Shown here: positions 1 to 8,122 of the stretch, piece after piece
Layout of the letters: each line of letters begins with the position of its first letter
Numbering within the stretch: position 1 is the first letter of the stretch
Assembly: GCF_002994615.1 (NCBI RefSeq)
Contig: NZ_PVNK01000231.1
Span: 1-51,529 of the forward strand
Direction of reading: 5' to 3'
Length of the DNA: 51,529 bases
Source of the DNA: Enhygromyxa salina
GTDB taxonomy: Bacteria; Myxococcota_A; Polyangia; Nannocystales; Nannocystaceae
Position numbers and translations under genes: made by a program
The notes under the pieces: generated by a model
Told to the model about the DNA's origin: nothing
The model's database searches: none
The model's input: the letters and a program-made list of their open reading frames with translations, nothing else

Positions 1-97
1 GGGCGGACCTTGCTCGGGCGGCGGGGCGCCCGCGCCCGCCGAGGAGATGCCGATCGCCGAGGGCCCGGTCGCCCCGCCGCCCGAGCAAGGTCCGCCC
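1..97. repeat. 27-bp perfect inverted repeat at window edge
   Basis: Bases 1-27 are the exact reverse complement of bases 71-97, with a 43-base spacer. The right arm lies in the N-terminal coding part of the gene starting near 47. Because the left arm begins at base 1, this may be a real hairpin or a fold-back artefact at a contig end. The sequence alone cannot tell these apart. Confidence 0.85.
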
Positions 98-799
98 TAC
101 TACACCGAGGACGACATCGACCAGCTCCGCGCGCGCTACGAGATCGCTCCGGACCCCCGGGTCGAGCCGCGCAAGCCCAAGTGGCGCTGTCTGATCCCCG
201 ACCCCAGCTGCGGGTTCGGCGTCGAGCTGGTCGCGACCACGGCCTACGCCTACCGGGCGCGCCAGGGCAACATCTCGGTCGATGGCGCCTTCTTCGACTG
301 GAACTCGGCTCGGGTCGCCTACGACTTGTGGCTCAACTTCCCCGCCCACGTGCAGACCGTCGGGACCTACAAGTTCACGCGCCTGACCCTCGGGCCCAAG
401 CTCGCCGTCGTCGCCAGCGACAACCAGGATCTGTGGGGCAACATGGGCCTCGCGCTGCGTTACTGGTTCGGGACCGGCAAGTGGTCGCCCGCGCTCGAGT
501 TCACGTCGGCGCTGAGTTTCAAGCTCGTCGCCGAGGACAACGGCGCCACGACCACGCAGCGCTCACCGGTTGGGATCACCGCCGACATCGGGGTCAACAT
601 CGGCGGCTGGGGGGCGATCATCCTCGGCGGCCAGTACGACTCTCCGCTCGCCCGCGAGGAGCTCCCGGAGAAGTTCCGCGTCTCCGCGGGCGGTCAGGTG
701 TTCGTGGGGTTCCGCGGCAACATCTTGTGGGGAGTACCCGCGGCGGCCGCCGTCGGCACCCACATCGCGATCCAGCGCGCGCTCCCGGATCAACCCTGA
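47..799 (+). CDS. Hypothetical protein, outer-membrane beta-barrel-like, possibly 5'-truncated
   Basis: A 250-residue frame with a Pro-rich start (residues 1-40) followed by alternating hydrophobic/polar stretches typical of outer-membrane beta-strands, for example around YAYRAR, ALRYWFG and GGWGAIILGGQYDS. I do not recognise the family. No signal peptide is visible from the ATG at 47. The frame stays open upstream to base 2, so the true start and signal peptide may lie outside the window. That upstream part is inside the left arm of the inverted repeat and may not be genuine. Coding direction is supported by codon-position GC bias. Function unknown; an envelope role is an inference from strand pattern only. 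Confidence 0.6.
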   Translation: MPIAEGPVAPPPEQGPPYYTEDDIDQLRARYEIAPDPRVEPRKPKWRCLIPDPSCGFGVELVATTAYAYRARQGNISVDGAFFDWNSARVAYDLWLNFPAHVQTVGTYKFTRLTLGPKLAVVASDNQDLWGNMGLALRYWFGTGKWSPALEFTSALSFKLVAEDNGATTTQRSPVGITADIGVNIGGWGAIILGGQYDSPLAREELPEKFRVSAGGQVFVGFRGNILWGVPAAAAVGTHIAIQRALPDQP

Positions 800-816
800 C
801 GCGCTGAGCGACTAGC

Positions 817-890
817 TTTTCCCGCACACTGCCCCGTCCCATGGGCGCAGTAGATTTTTCCGCGCACTCCCCGTCCAATGGGCGCAGAAA
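817..890. repeat. Imperfect direct repeat, two ~36-bp units
   Basis: Units at 817-852 and 855-890 both run TTTTCCCGCRCACT, then CCGTCC, then ATGGGCGCAG, with a few differences. They lie just after the stop of the first gene and before the dispersed repeat block. No function is evident. Confidence 0.6.
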
Positions 891-915
891 GCAAACGTTC
901 GATCACGCGCCCCAA

Positions 916-1035
916 GCCCCCTTTTAGGGGGCCACGCATGCGGTTGCAGGGCACATGAGGGCCCACCGAGCGAGGAACGAGCGACCGGCCGCTTGCGGCC
1001 GTGCGTGGCAAAGTGCACAAGCGGCCAGGGGGGTC
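916..1035 (+). repeat. Dispersed repeat family R1, copy 1
   Basis: The unit begins with a hairpin, GCCCCC-TTTTA-GGGGGC, continues through CCCACCGAGCGAGGAACGAG and CCGGCCGCTTGCGGCC, and ends CGTGCGTGGCAAAGTGCAC...GGGGGGTC. It is nearly identical to 1044-1162, and related units occur near 34750-35040, 38262-38327 and 51205-51527. Short open frames through it are not credible genes. Confidence 0.85.
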
Positions 1036-1043
1036 TAAAAAAA

Positions 1044-1162
1044 GCCCCCTTTAGGGGGCCACGCATGCCGTTGCAGGGCAGATGAGGGCCCACCGAGCGA
1101 GGAACGAGCGACCGGCCGCTTGCGGCCGTGCGTGGCAAAGTGCACAAGCGGCCAGGGGGGTC
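1044..1162 (+). repeat. Dispersed repeat family R1, copy 2
   Basis: Tandem partner of the 916-1035 unit, separated by an A-rich run of eight bases. It differs at only a few positions. It sits immediately downstream of the gdhA stop codon, read on the opposite strand, so its C5/G5 hairpin could also serve as a transcription terminator for gdhA. That role is an inference. Confidence 0.85.
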
Positions 1163-1177
1163 ATAGACAGCAGTCAT

Positions 1178-2518
1178 TCACAAACACCCCTGGGCGAGCA
1201 TTGCGTTGGCGACCTTGATGAAGCCAGCGATGTTGGCCCCGGCGACGTAGTCGATCGAGCCGTCGGGGCGCTGGCCATGTTCGCAGCAGGCCGCGTGGAT
1301 CTTGCGCATGATCGTGTGGAGCTCACCGTCGACGCGCTCGCGTGACCAGTACATGCGCTGGCTGTTCTGAGCCATCTCGAGGCCCGAGGTTGCGACCCCG
1401 CCCGCGTTGGCGGCCTTGCCGGGGCCGAACAAGATCTTGTGCGACTGCAGCTGCGCGACGGCCTTGGTCGTCAGCGGCATGTTGGCGCCTTCGACCACGC
1501 ACATGCAGTGGTTGTCGAGCAGCTGCTTGGCGTCGTCGCTGTCGAGCTCGTTTTGGGTCGCGCACGGGACCGCGACGTGGCAGGGGATCGCCCACGGTCG
1601 CTGGCCCGGGTAGTACTCGACGCCAAAGTGCTCGGCGTACTCTTTGAGTCGCTCACGGCGGACGTTCTTGAGCTCCATGATCCACGCGAGCTTCTCGCTG
1701 TCGATGCCCGCGGGGTCGTGGATGAAGCCGCTCGAGTCCGACATCGTCACGACCTTGGCCCCGAGCGCGATGCACTTCTCGGCCGCGAACTGAGCGACGT
1801 TGCCGGAGCCCGAGATGATCACGGTCTTGTCTTGAATCCGCTGGCCTTGGGTCGCGAGCATCTCCTGAGCGAAGTAGATCGCGCCGTAGCCCGTGGCCTC
1901 GGGCCGGATCAAGCTCCCGCCCCACTCGGGGCCCTTGCCGGTCAAGACGCCGTCGAAGCGGTGCCGCAGCCGGCGATACTGCCCGAACATGTAGCCGATC
2001 TCGCGACCGCCGACGCCGATGTCTCCGGCGGGCACGTCGGTGTCGGGGCCGATGTGACGCTGGAGCTCGGTCATGAAGCTCTGACAAAAGCGCATGACCT
2101 CGGCGTCGCTCTTGCGCTTGGGATCGAAGTCCGCGCCGCCCTTGCCCCCGCCCATCGCCAGCGTGGTCAGCGAGTTTTTGAACACCTGCTCGAAGGCGAG
2201 GAATTTGAGCACGCTGAGGGTGACCGTTGGGTGGAAGCGCAGCCCGCCCTTGTAGGGCCCGATCGCGCCGTTCATCTGAATCCGGTAGCCGCGGTTGACC
2301 TGGATCTTGCCGGCGTCGTCGACCCACGCGATGCGAAAGCTGACCACGCGCTCGGGCTCGACGAGGCGCTCGAGGATCTGCGCGTCGAGGTAGCGCTGGC
2401 CCTCGCGGTGGAGCCACGGCCACAGCGACTCGACGACCTCGGCGACGGCTTGATGAAACTCGGGCTCGTTGGGGTCGCGGCTGCGGACCCTGTCCATGAA
2501 TGCTTCGGCGCTGGTCAT
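1178..2518 (-). CDS. gdhA: NADP-type glutamate dehydrogenase
   Basis: Reversible reductive amination of 2-oxoglutarate to glutamate with NAD(P)H in the cytoplasm. The 446-residue length matches the hexameric bacterial GdhA family (about 447). Visible hallmarks are GPYKGGLRFHP (residues 88-98), the catalytic-lysine block GGGKGGADFDP (123-133), DTDVPAGDIGVGGREIGYM, SLIRPEATGYG, and the Rossmann motif GSGNVAQ. The C-terminal substrate-closing segment AGGVATSGLEM is present. All expected catalytic elements are intact. The gene stands alone, with a small membrane-protein gene upstream on the same strand about 34 bases away and repeat family R1 just past its stop. NADP preference is inferred from similarity to E. 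coli GdhA, not proven by sequence. Confidence 0.96.
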   Translation of the reverse strand: MTSAEAFMDRVRSRDPNEPEFHQAVAEVVESLWPWLHREGQRYLDAQILERLVEPERVVSFRIAWVDDAGKIQVNRGYRIQMNGAIGPYKGGLRFHPTVTLSVLKFLAFEQVFKNSLTTLAMGGGKGGADFDPKRKSDAEVMRFCQSFMTELQRHIGPDTDVPAGDIGVGGREIGYMFGQYRRLRHRFDGVLTGKGPEWGGSLIRPEATGYGAIYFAQEMLATQGQRIQDKTVIISGSGNVAQFAAEKCIALGAKVVTMSDSSGFIHDPAGIDSEKLAWIMELKNVRRERLKEYAEHFGVEYYPGQRPWAIPCHVAVPCATQNELDSDDAKQLLDNHCMCVVEGANMPLTTKAVAQLQSHKILFGPGKAANAGGVATSGLEMAQNSQRMYWSRERVDGELHTIMRKIHAACCEHGQRPDGSIDYVAGANIAGFIKVANAMLAQGCL

Positions 2519-2552
2519 CGGAGCAACTCCTGCTGCCGCGCAGCGGAGCGAC

Positions 2553-2783
2553 TCACCCTTGGCTGGATTCGTCGTCCGGGCGGCTCGTGATCAGGTAGTA
2601 CACCGCACCGACGACCATCGCGATCAGCAGCCACTTGAGCCACGAGGACATCAGGCGCAGCGCGACGATCGCCGCGATGACGACGAGCACGACGAGCCCG
2701 GCGCGCTTGCTCAACCACGCGAGCGGGCCCTCGCTTTCTCCAGTTTTGGTCGTCGAGCGCTTCTCATCCATGTCGTCCGCCAT
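2553..2783 (-). CDS. Small two-helix membrane protein
   Basis: A 76-residue protein starting MADDMDEKRS. A short charged N-terminus is followed by two adjacent hydrophobic segments, AGLVVLVVIAAIVAL (about residues 28-42) and WLKWLLIAMVVGAVYYLI (about 48-65), and a polar tail. A longer frame extends upstream to 2903, but that part is Arg/Cys-rich, lacks protein-like composition and overlaps the 3' end of the HAD gene, so the ATG at 2783 is preferred. It lies 34 bases before gdhA on the same strand and could be co-transcribed. No family recognised; inner-membrane location is an inference from hydropathy. Confidence 0.65.
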   Translation of the reverse strand: MADDMDEKRSTTKTGESEGPLAWLSKRAGLVVLVVIAAIVALRLMSSWLKWLLIAMVVGAVYYLITSRPDDESSQG

Positions 2784-2850
2784 CGCGCGATCGTGCCCGA
2801 TACCGCGGTGAAGATCACCGCGATCCGTGATCCGCGTTGCGCGCGATCGC

Positions 2851-3438
2851 TCACAGGCAGCCGCATGCACGCAGCGCGCCGCGGAGCGAGACGGCGTCTT
2901 CAAAGCGCAGAGCGTTCATGCCCACGGCCTCGGCTCCCGCACAATTTTTGGCCTGGTCGTCGATGAACACACACGAGGCCGGGCCGCGCGCGAGCGCCTC
3001 GGCGGGGCCGAGGTAGGCGCGGGGATCCGGCTTGCGGACGCCCGTGAGACACGACACGAAGGTCCAGTCGAGGAAGCGAGACAGGCCAAGCTCGGCCTCG
3101 ATCAGCTCCCACCAGACCGGATAGTTGGACAGCGCGTGCATCTCGACCCCGGCCTCGCGCAGCTCACCGAGCAGCGCCTCGATGCCCGGCAAGAAGCGGT
3201 ACGCCGCCGTCATGCACGCCCGCAGACCGGCGAGGTCGAGCTCGCGGCCGTCGCTGAAGTAGCGCCGGATCAGCGCGGACTCGTCGAGCTCGCCGCGCTC
3301 GAACGCGAGCCATGCCTGCTCGGACTTGACGGCGATCAGCGAGGGCATGTCCATGCCGAAGAACTCGAGCACCTCGGTGTGAAAGGGGTCGTGGACCAGG
3401 GTGTCCATCACGTCGAGTAGCAGCACGGGCTTGGCCAC
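2851..3438 (-). CDS. HAD-superfamily hydrolase
   Basis: A 195-residue haloacid-dehalogenase-type protein. Motif I is LLLDVMDTL near residue 6: the nucleophile Asp is present, but the usual second Asp (DxD) is Met. Motif II is ALSNYP, motif III the Lys in TGVRKPDPRAYL, and motif IV CVFIDDQAKN. The helical cap is of the small C1 type. The family comprises phosphatases and related hydrolases; the substrate cannot be read. The missing motif I general acid/base suggests altered or weakened phosphatase activity. About 10 bases upstream of the start lies a CTAG-palindrome element (3448-3556), so its promoter is probably inside or beyond that element. Confidence 0.85.
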   Translation of the reverse strand: MAKPVLLLDVMDTLVHDPFHTEVLEFFGMDMPSLIAVKSEQAWLAFERGELDESALIRRYFSDGRELDLAGLRACMTAAYRFLPGIEALLGELREAGVEMHALSNYPVWWELIEAELGLSRFLDWTFVSCLTGVRKPDPRAYLGPAEALARGPASCVFIDDQAKNCAGAEAVGMNALRFEDAVSLRGALRACGCL

Positions 3439-3447
3439 GACCGCAGC

Positions 3448-3556
3448 CTAGCAGCCCGGGGTGCGCTGCCTCGCTTGGCCTTTTCGCCGATGGCTTTGTC
3501 GCCAAAACTTGCAGTACGCCCGATCGCCCAGGACTTTGTCGCCAACACCTGCGGGG
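3448..3556 (+). mobile_element. CTAG-palindrome element, one-ended copy
   Basis: It starts with the family end CTAGCAGCCCGGGGTGC at 3448-3464 and then shares the core GCCTCGCTTGGCC...TTTGTCGCCAAAACTTGCAGTACGCCCG with the 166-bp element at 5835-6000. A second, diverged TTTGTCGCCAACACCTGC follows at about 3534-3551. No matching right end is visible, so this is a truncated copy. It lies between the divergent HAD and cytochrome genes and may carry or disturb their promoters. Confidence 0.75.
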
Positions 3557-3713
3557 GCCCTCGGCCTGGCGCCGCTCGAGAGCGCCGCTCGCTTTGATTC
3601 GCCGAGCGATTTCGCTCGGCGGGGGGAAGACGACGGTCGAACTCGCAAATTAGCTGGCATTTTTGGACCAAGGACTGAAAACAAACGCGCGCCTCAGGCG
3701 TCAGTGGGTCTCG

Positions 3714-5738
3714 ATGGGCCCGCGCACGTCTCTCGCCTCCGCCTCGCTGCTCTCCCTCGCTGCCCTCGCCCTCGGAATTGGTCTTGGATCGTCCGACGCC
3801 GAGGGCCGCCAGGTGAAGATGCCCATCCAGGAGATGGACCAGATGATGTTCGAGGAGCCGATGATGGGCGGCTTCGGCGTCGCGATCGCGCAGTTTCGTC
3901 TCAACGACATGCCCCTCGGCGGAACCGCGGCGCCCACGCTCGCCCCCCACGTCGGCAGCCACGGGGGCACCCTCGCGCTCGATCGCCACGGCGTCCTGGC
4001 CCTCGACCGCGACTCCGGCAAGCTCGTTCGGACCAGCCGCAAAGGCGATCACCTAGCGAGTCTCGACTTCGCCGCGGGCGCCGGCGAGATGGTTCGGGAC
4101 GGGACCAGTGATCTCGTGTACGTCGCGGACCGCCAGGCTCACCGGGTCGTGCGGGTTCGCGCCGGGGCCAGCAGCTTCGATGTCCTCGATCGCGCCGAGC
4201 TCCGCGAGCCTCACGGCCTCGCGTTGAGCCCCGACGGCGAGACCCTCTACGTGACCTCGGTCGCCGACCACGAGCTCGTGGCCTTCGACACCGAGACCAT
4301 GTTCCCGCGCTGGCGGGTCGAGCTCGCCGCCGAGCCCCGCGGGGTCGCGGTCTCCGCCGACGGCCAGCACGCGATCGTCGGGTTCTTGACGACCGGCGCG
4401 GTCGCCAACGTCGAGCTCGGGACCAGCCCCAACGTCAGCTACGTCGCCCTCGATCCAGCCCACCGCGTCAACACCGACCCCTTCTCGGGCGCGCTCGTCG
4501 ACAGCGGCCCGGTCCTCGTCGATGTCGGCGTTGCCCCGGGCCACAGCCCCTCGCTGGCCGACACCAAGGACGTCGGGCTTCGCTTCGCCCGCAACGCCTA
4601 CGCGGTCGGCTACATCGGCGACGACCTCGCGATCGTCCCGCACCAGCTGAGCACGCCGCACCTGCCGACCAGCGGCTTCGAGAACACGGGCTCCTACGGC
4701 GGCGGCGGTGGCTTCACCGCCCCGATCACCCACCGGATGGCGATGATCGACGCCGAGAACAGCTTCGCCCCGAGCACCGCCTTCGCCGAGATCGGCGTCC
4801 ACCAGCCCCGCGCCCTCGCCTACGACGCGGCCGATGACACCCTCTACCTCGCGGGCTACGGCAACGACCAGGTCATGGCCGTGGCCGAGGTCTCGCAGGC
4901 GTCGATCCACATGGCCTGGGTCACGACCGTGCCCAGCCCGACCGGCTGCGGCCCCGACGGGCTCGCGGTCGAGGGTGACGAGCTCTTCGTCCACTGCGAG
5001 CTCGACCGCTCGCTGGTCCGCCTCGACCTCTCGACGGTCGCGAGCGCGGGCGTGCCCTCGGCGCGTCAGGTCGGCGCGGCCCTCGGGCCCAGCTCGCGCT
5101 CGCCCGCGGCCCAGCGCGGCGCCGAGCTGTTTCGCCGCGGGCAGGACACGCGCGTCTCGACCGGCGGGTTCATGGCCTGCGCCAGCTGCCACGCCGAGGG
5201 CCGGACCGACGGCCTGTCGTGGCGGATCGAGGGCCACAACCTCCAGACCCCGCTGCTCGCCGGTCGCGTGGTGGGCACCCACCCCTTCAAGTGGGACGGC
5301 AAAGACAAGGACCTGCCGACGAGCTTGACCAACACCGTCGGGCGCCTCGGCGGCTCCGGGCTCACGGCCAACGAGGTCCGCGATCTCCAGGCCTTCTTGG
5401 AGAGCCTGCCGCAGCCGCTCGCGCCGACGGTCGACTCCGCCGACTCGATCGCTCGGGGCCAGGCGCTGTTCGAGAGCGCCGAGACGGCCTGCTCGGCCTG
5501 CCACGACGGCCCGCAGCTCGCCGACGGTGTTCAGCACGATCTCGCGACCAACATCGGGAGCGTCGACACACCCTCGTTGATCGGCCTGGCTCACACCGCG
5601 CCCTACTACCATGACGGCAGCGCGCGAACGCTGCGGGCGCTGCTGACCGACAAGGGCAGCGTCCACGACATGGGCGACACGGCGCACCTCGACGACCGCC
5701 AGCTCGACGACCTCATCGCCTACCTCGAGAGCTTGTGA
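3714..5738 (+). CDS. Secreted beta-propeller / di-heme cytochrome c (MauG/CcpA-like)
   Basis: The mature protein has an N-terminal YncE-like beta-propeller (about residues 60-430, repeats such as LALSPDGETLYVTSVADHEL and GVAVSADGQHAIVG) fused to a di-heme cytochrome domain. Heme sites are CASCH at 489-493 and CSACH at 593-597. The family signature TPSLIGLAHTAPYYHDGSA follows. This is the architecture of secreted di-heme peroxidase-like proteins that handle electrons or H2O2 in the periplasm; the substrate is unknown. The ATG at 3714 gives a signal peptide (ASASLLSLAALALGIGLG); the in-frame ATG at 3663 would add 17 residues without signal-like features. The gene is followed within 60 bases by the lipoprotein gene at 5798, possibly one operon. 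Confidence 0.85.
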   Translation: MGPRTSLASASLLSLAALALGIGLGSSDAEGRQVKMPIQEMDQMMFEEPMMGGFGVAIAQFRLNDMPLGGTAAPTLAPHVGSHGGTLALDRHGVLALDRDSGKLVRTSRKGDHLASLDFAAGAGEMVRDGTSDLVYVADRQAHRVVRVRAGASSFDVLDRAELREPHGLALSPDGETLYVTSVADHELVAFDTETMFPRWRVELAAEPRGVAVSADGQHAIVGFLTTGAVANVELGTSPNVSYVALDPAHRVNTDPFSGALVDSGPVLVDVGVAPGHSPSLADTKDVGLRFARNAYAVGYIGDDLAIVPHQLSTPHLPTSGFENTGSYGGGGGFTAPITHRMAMIDAENSFAPSTAFAEIGVHQPRALAYDAADDTLYLAGYGNDQVMAVAEVSQASIHMAWVTTVPSPTGCGPDGLAVEGDELFVHCELDRSLVRLDLSTVASAGVPSARQVGAALGPSSRSPAAQRGAELFRRGQDTRVSTGGFMACASCHAEGRTDGLSWRIEGHNLQTPLLAGRVVGTHPFKWDGKDKDLPTSLTNTVGRLGGSGLTANEVRDLQAFLESLPQPLAPTVDSADSIARGQALFESAETACSACHDGPQLADGVQHDLATNIGSVDTPSLIGLAHTAPYYHDGSARTLRALLTDKGSVHDMGDTAHLDDRQLDDLIAYLESL

Positions 5739-5797
5739 GGCGGGGTCGGGCGAACCCTCAGGCCATCGCGCGCAGGCTCGGGTTATTCGTGATCTCC

Positions 5798-8122
5798 ATG
5801 CTCTCGGCTGCTTCGCGTTCCCCCCTCTGGTTGTCTAGCAGCCCGGGGTGCAATGCCTCGCGCCGCCTCGCTTGGCCTTTTCGCCGATGGCTTTGTCGCC
5901 AAAACTTGCAGTACGCCCGGTACAGCGGCGTTTTGGCTTCGTGCCCTCGGCGAACATTCCGGCGCGAGGCGACACGATGCATTTCACCCCGGGCTGCTAG
6001 CGTCCTGACCGCGGTCGCGCTGCTTGGCGGCTGCAAGACCGACGGCCCGACCCGCCACCCGGGCGACGAGGCGGGTGCGTCGGGCGACGCTGACCACGGC
6101 GAGGCCGAGGTCGAGCCCGCGGGGGATCCGGTCGTGTTTGCGAGCGCCGGGGTCCCGCACGGCGCCGCGATCTCGCTGATCGCCGTCGATCCGGGGGGCG
6201 AGGCCGCGCTGAGCCGCGACACCGGGGGCGGCGTGCGCCTGTGGCCTGCGCTCGACGGCTCGCGCGAGCCTCTGGTCGTGCCGATCCGAGATCCTCGGGC
6301 GATGGCCTTGGCCTCGGACGGGGCCGGAGGTTGGACCTTGGCCTTGCTCGACGCGGCCGGGGGCGGGCGCCTCGTGGGCGTGGACGAGGCGGGCAACATG
6401 GAGGCGCTCGCGAGCCTCGCCCCGACCGACCCGATCGCCGAGATCGTCGTGCTGCCGGGGAGCTCGCAGATCGTCGCGGTCGGCAGCGACCACGTGGTCC
6501 GCCTCCTCGATCGTCGCGGCACCGAGCTCGCGCGCCTCGATCAGCCCGGCCTCCGACCGGCCTCGCTGCGCGTCGCGCTCGAGGCCGAGGGGGGCCCGCG
6601 GGTCGTGGCTGTGAGCGCCGGTGAATTCGACGACAAGGAGGGCCGCTTCGCCGTCGAGCTGCTCCCGCTCGCGCTCGCCGACGGCCGCATCGAGCTCGCG
6701 CCCGGCCGCCAGACGATCCACCTCGACTCCCCGCCGACGGCCGACAACCCTTCGATCTCGCCCGACGCTCGCGCGGCGGTGTTCATCCAGCGTCAGCGCC
6801 TCGGCGGCGCGACCTGGAAGGTCATCGGCGTCCAGCTCGACGACGGCAAGCGGGTCTCGGTCGACAGCCAGATCCCGCTCGGAGCCCAGCCGCGCTTCGG
6901 GCTCCTCGCTGGCGGTCGCGTGCTGCTCGACGACGGGACCGGGCTCGGCCGGGTGGTCGATCTGCGCGCGGGCGAGGTCGAGCTCGTCGCCCTGCGCAGC
7001 AGCCCGATCGTCAATCACCTGGCCGCATCCTTCGCGGCCGGTCTGCGCGTGGCCCCGGCCAGCAGCTGGCTCGCGGTCCACGATCTGCGCAGCGACGAGC
7101 TCGCCTACCTCGGCTACGAGCAGATCAGCGTGACCGATGCCGGGCTCTCGCCCTCGGCTCGGGCGGTCGCCTGGGCCCTCGGGGATCGTGTCGCGGTCGA
7201 GCAGCTCGACGCGGGCGTCAGCGAGGTGTTCGAGGTCCCCGGCACCCGCGCGTCGAGCCAGCGCTTCGTCGAGTTCCTCGACGAGGATCTCCTGATGATG
7301 GTCGACTGGGCCGGCGGCGCGCAGCTCGTGGGTTGGCGCGAGGGCGAGGTCGTCAGCGCCGTCGACCTCGGCAGCAACGTGCAGCTGGCCGAGCTCGCCC
7401 GCGACGGCAGCGGCAACGGCGTGATGTTCGTGCGCACGAACCTGTGGCAGAACCCGACCCTGGTCGAGCTCAGCGAGGGCCGCATCGCCGGGCGCTACCT
7501 GACCCACGCGACCGCCAACCTCGTCGGGGTGCTCGCGGTCGGCGGCGCGGGCATCGACGGATGGGGCGCGTGGACGATCGACGGGGCCGGCAAGCTGCGC
7601 GAGTTCACCCTCGGCCGGCTGCGGCCCGGGCTCGACACGGTCTCGGCCCTCGAAGGCGGCGAGGCCCTGAGCTTCGGCGCGCCCGAACAGTTCGCGGTCG
7701 GCGCCGACGGAGCCCGCTACTGGGTCCGCACCACCGGCATGCGCCCGACCCTCCACGTCGAGCGCGGCAGCAAGAGCGACGAGCTTCAGCTGCCCGCGGG
7801 CTTCGTCATGATGCTGGCCCCGAGTCGGGATGGGCGGCGGCTCGCGATCGTCCAGCAGCGCGACCCTGGCCAGGTGCTCAGTGTCTACGACAGCGCCAAG
7901 CTCGAGCCGGCCTGGGCCCAGCCCATGCCCGGGGTCAACGGGTTGAGTTGGTCCGACGGCGGTGAGTCGCTCGCGGTCTCCGCGACCCTCGGCGGTGGCG
8001 TGGTGCTCGACGGAGGCGATGGCGCGCCGCAGACCTCTCGGTGTGGGCTGGCCTTCGAGCTGCGGCGATCGCCCCCGGTCGTGCAGGGGTTCTCGAATCA
8101 GCTGAGCGTCTGCGACCTCTGA
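5798..8122 (+). CDS. Propeller-like lipoprotein with a transposon-like insert in its signal peptide
   Basis: The exported part has a lipobox, VALLGGC, then an acidic linker and about 680 residues of repeats such as LALLDAAGGGRLVGVDEAGN, consistent with a WD40/YVTN-type propeller. It is probably anchored to a membrane by lipidation. The frame contains the 166-bp CTAG element (5835-6000). Removing 162 bases (element minus one CTAG) joins MLSAASRSPLWLS directly to SVLTAVALLGGC, a normal 25-residue lipoprotein signal peptide, and keeps frame. The current protein would carry 54 extra residues between start and lipobox, which may block export unless translation starts inside the element (TTG at 5933). 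An in-frame GTG at 5735 overlaps the preceding stop and is another possible start. Function unknown; neighbours suggest the same envelope pathway as the cytochrome. Confidence 0.75.
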   Translation: MLSAASRSPLWLSSSPGCNASRRLAWPFRRWLCRQNLQYARYSGVLASCPRRTFRREATRCISPRAASVLTAVALLGGCKTDGPTRHPGDEAGASGDADHGEAEVEPAGDPVVFASAGVPHGAAISLIAVDPGGEAALSRDTGGGVRLWPALDGSREPLVVPIRDPRAMALASDGAGGWTLALLDAAGGGRLVGVDEAGNMEALASLAPTDPIAEIVVLPGSSQIVAVGSDHVVRLLDRRGTELARLDQPGLRPASLRVALEAEGGPRVVAVSAGEFDDKEGRFAVELLPLALADGRIELAPGRQTIHLDSPPTADNPSISPDARAAVFIQRQRLGGATWKVIGVQLDDGKRVSVDSQIPLGAQPRFGLLAGGRVLLDDGTGLGRVVDLRAGEVELVALRSSPIVNHLAASFAAGLRVAPASSWLAVHDLRSDELAYLGYEQISVTDAGLSPSARAVAWALGDRVAVEQLDAGVSEVFEVPGTRASSQRFVEFLDEDLLMMVDWAGGAQLVGWREGEVVSAVDLGSNVQLAELARDGSGNGVMFVRTNLWQNPTLVELSEGRIAGRYLTHATANLVGVLAVGGAGIDGWGAWTIDGAGKLREFTLGRLRPGLDTVSALEGGEALSFGAPEQFAVGADGARYWVRTTGMRPTLHVERGSKSDELQLPAGFVMMLAPSRDGRRLAIVQQRDPGQVLSVYDSAKLEPAWAQPMPGVNGLSWSDGGESLAVSATLGGGVVLDGGDGAPQTSRCGLAFELRRSPPVVQGFSNQLSVCDL
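5835..6000 (+). mobile_element. 166-bp CTAG-flanked MITE-like element with 22-bp terminal inverted repeats
   Basis: The left end 5835-5856 and right end 5979-6000 are inverted repeats of 22 bp with one mismatch, both starting CTAGCAGCCCGGGGTG. The interior has a second imperfect inverted repeat (TTTGTCGCCAAAAC... against ...GGCGTTTTGGCTTCG). CTAG at both outer edges could be a 4-bp target duplication. No transposase is encoded, so it would be mobilised in trans. Related copies are at 3448-3556, 40392-40446 and 50080-50136. It sits in frame in the lipoprotein signal peptide. Confidence 0.8.

Noticed and set aside
812..1177. Small minus-strand frames through the R1 repeats (also at 790-1020, 38020-38328, 51115-51318)
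   Set aside because: They are made entirely of repeat DNA, occur in different frames in different copies, and have no start-site or family support.
4053..5687. Long minus-strand open frames, also at 5984-8206, 20348-22984, 24314-26905, 43952-46105 and 46154-47947
   Set aside because: They lie antisense to strongly supported genes and have the Arg/Ala/Gly/Val-rich composition that GC-rich third codon positions produce on the opposite strand.
5735..5797. GTG start at 5735 overlapping the cytochrome stop for the lipoprotein gene
   Set aside because: It would give an N-terminal extension of more than 20 residues before the signal peptide; ATG 5798 fits a normal signal peptide better. It is not fully excluded.
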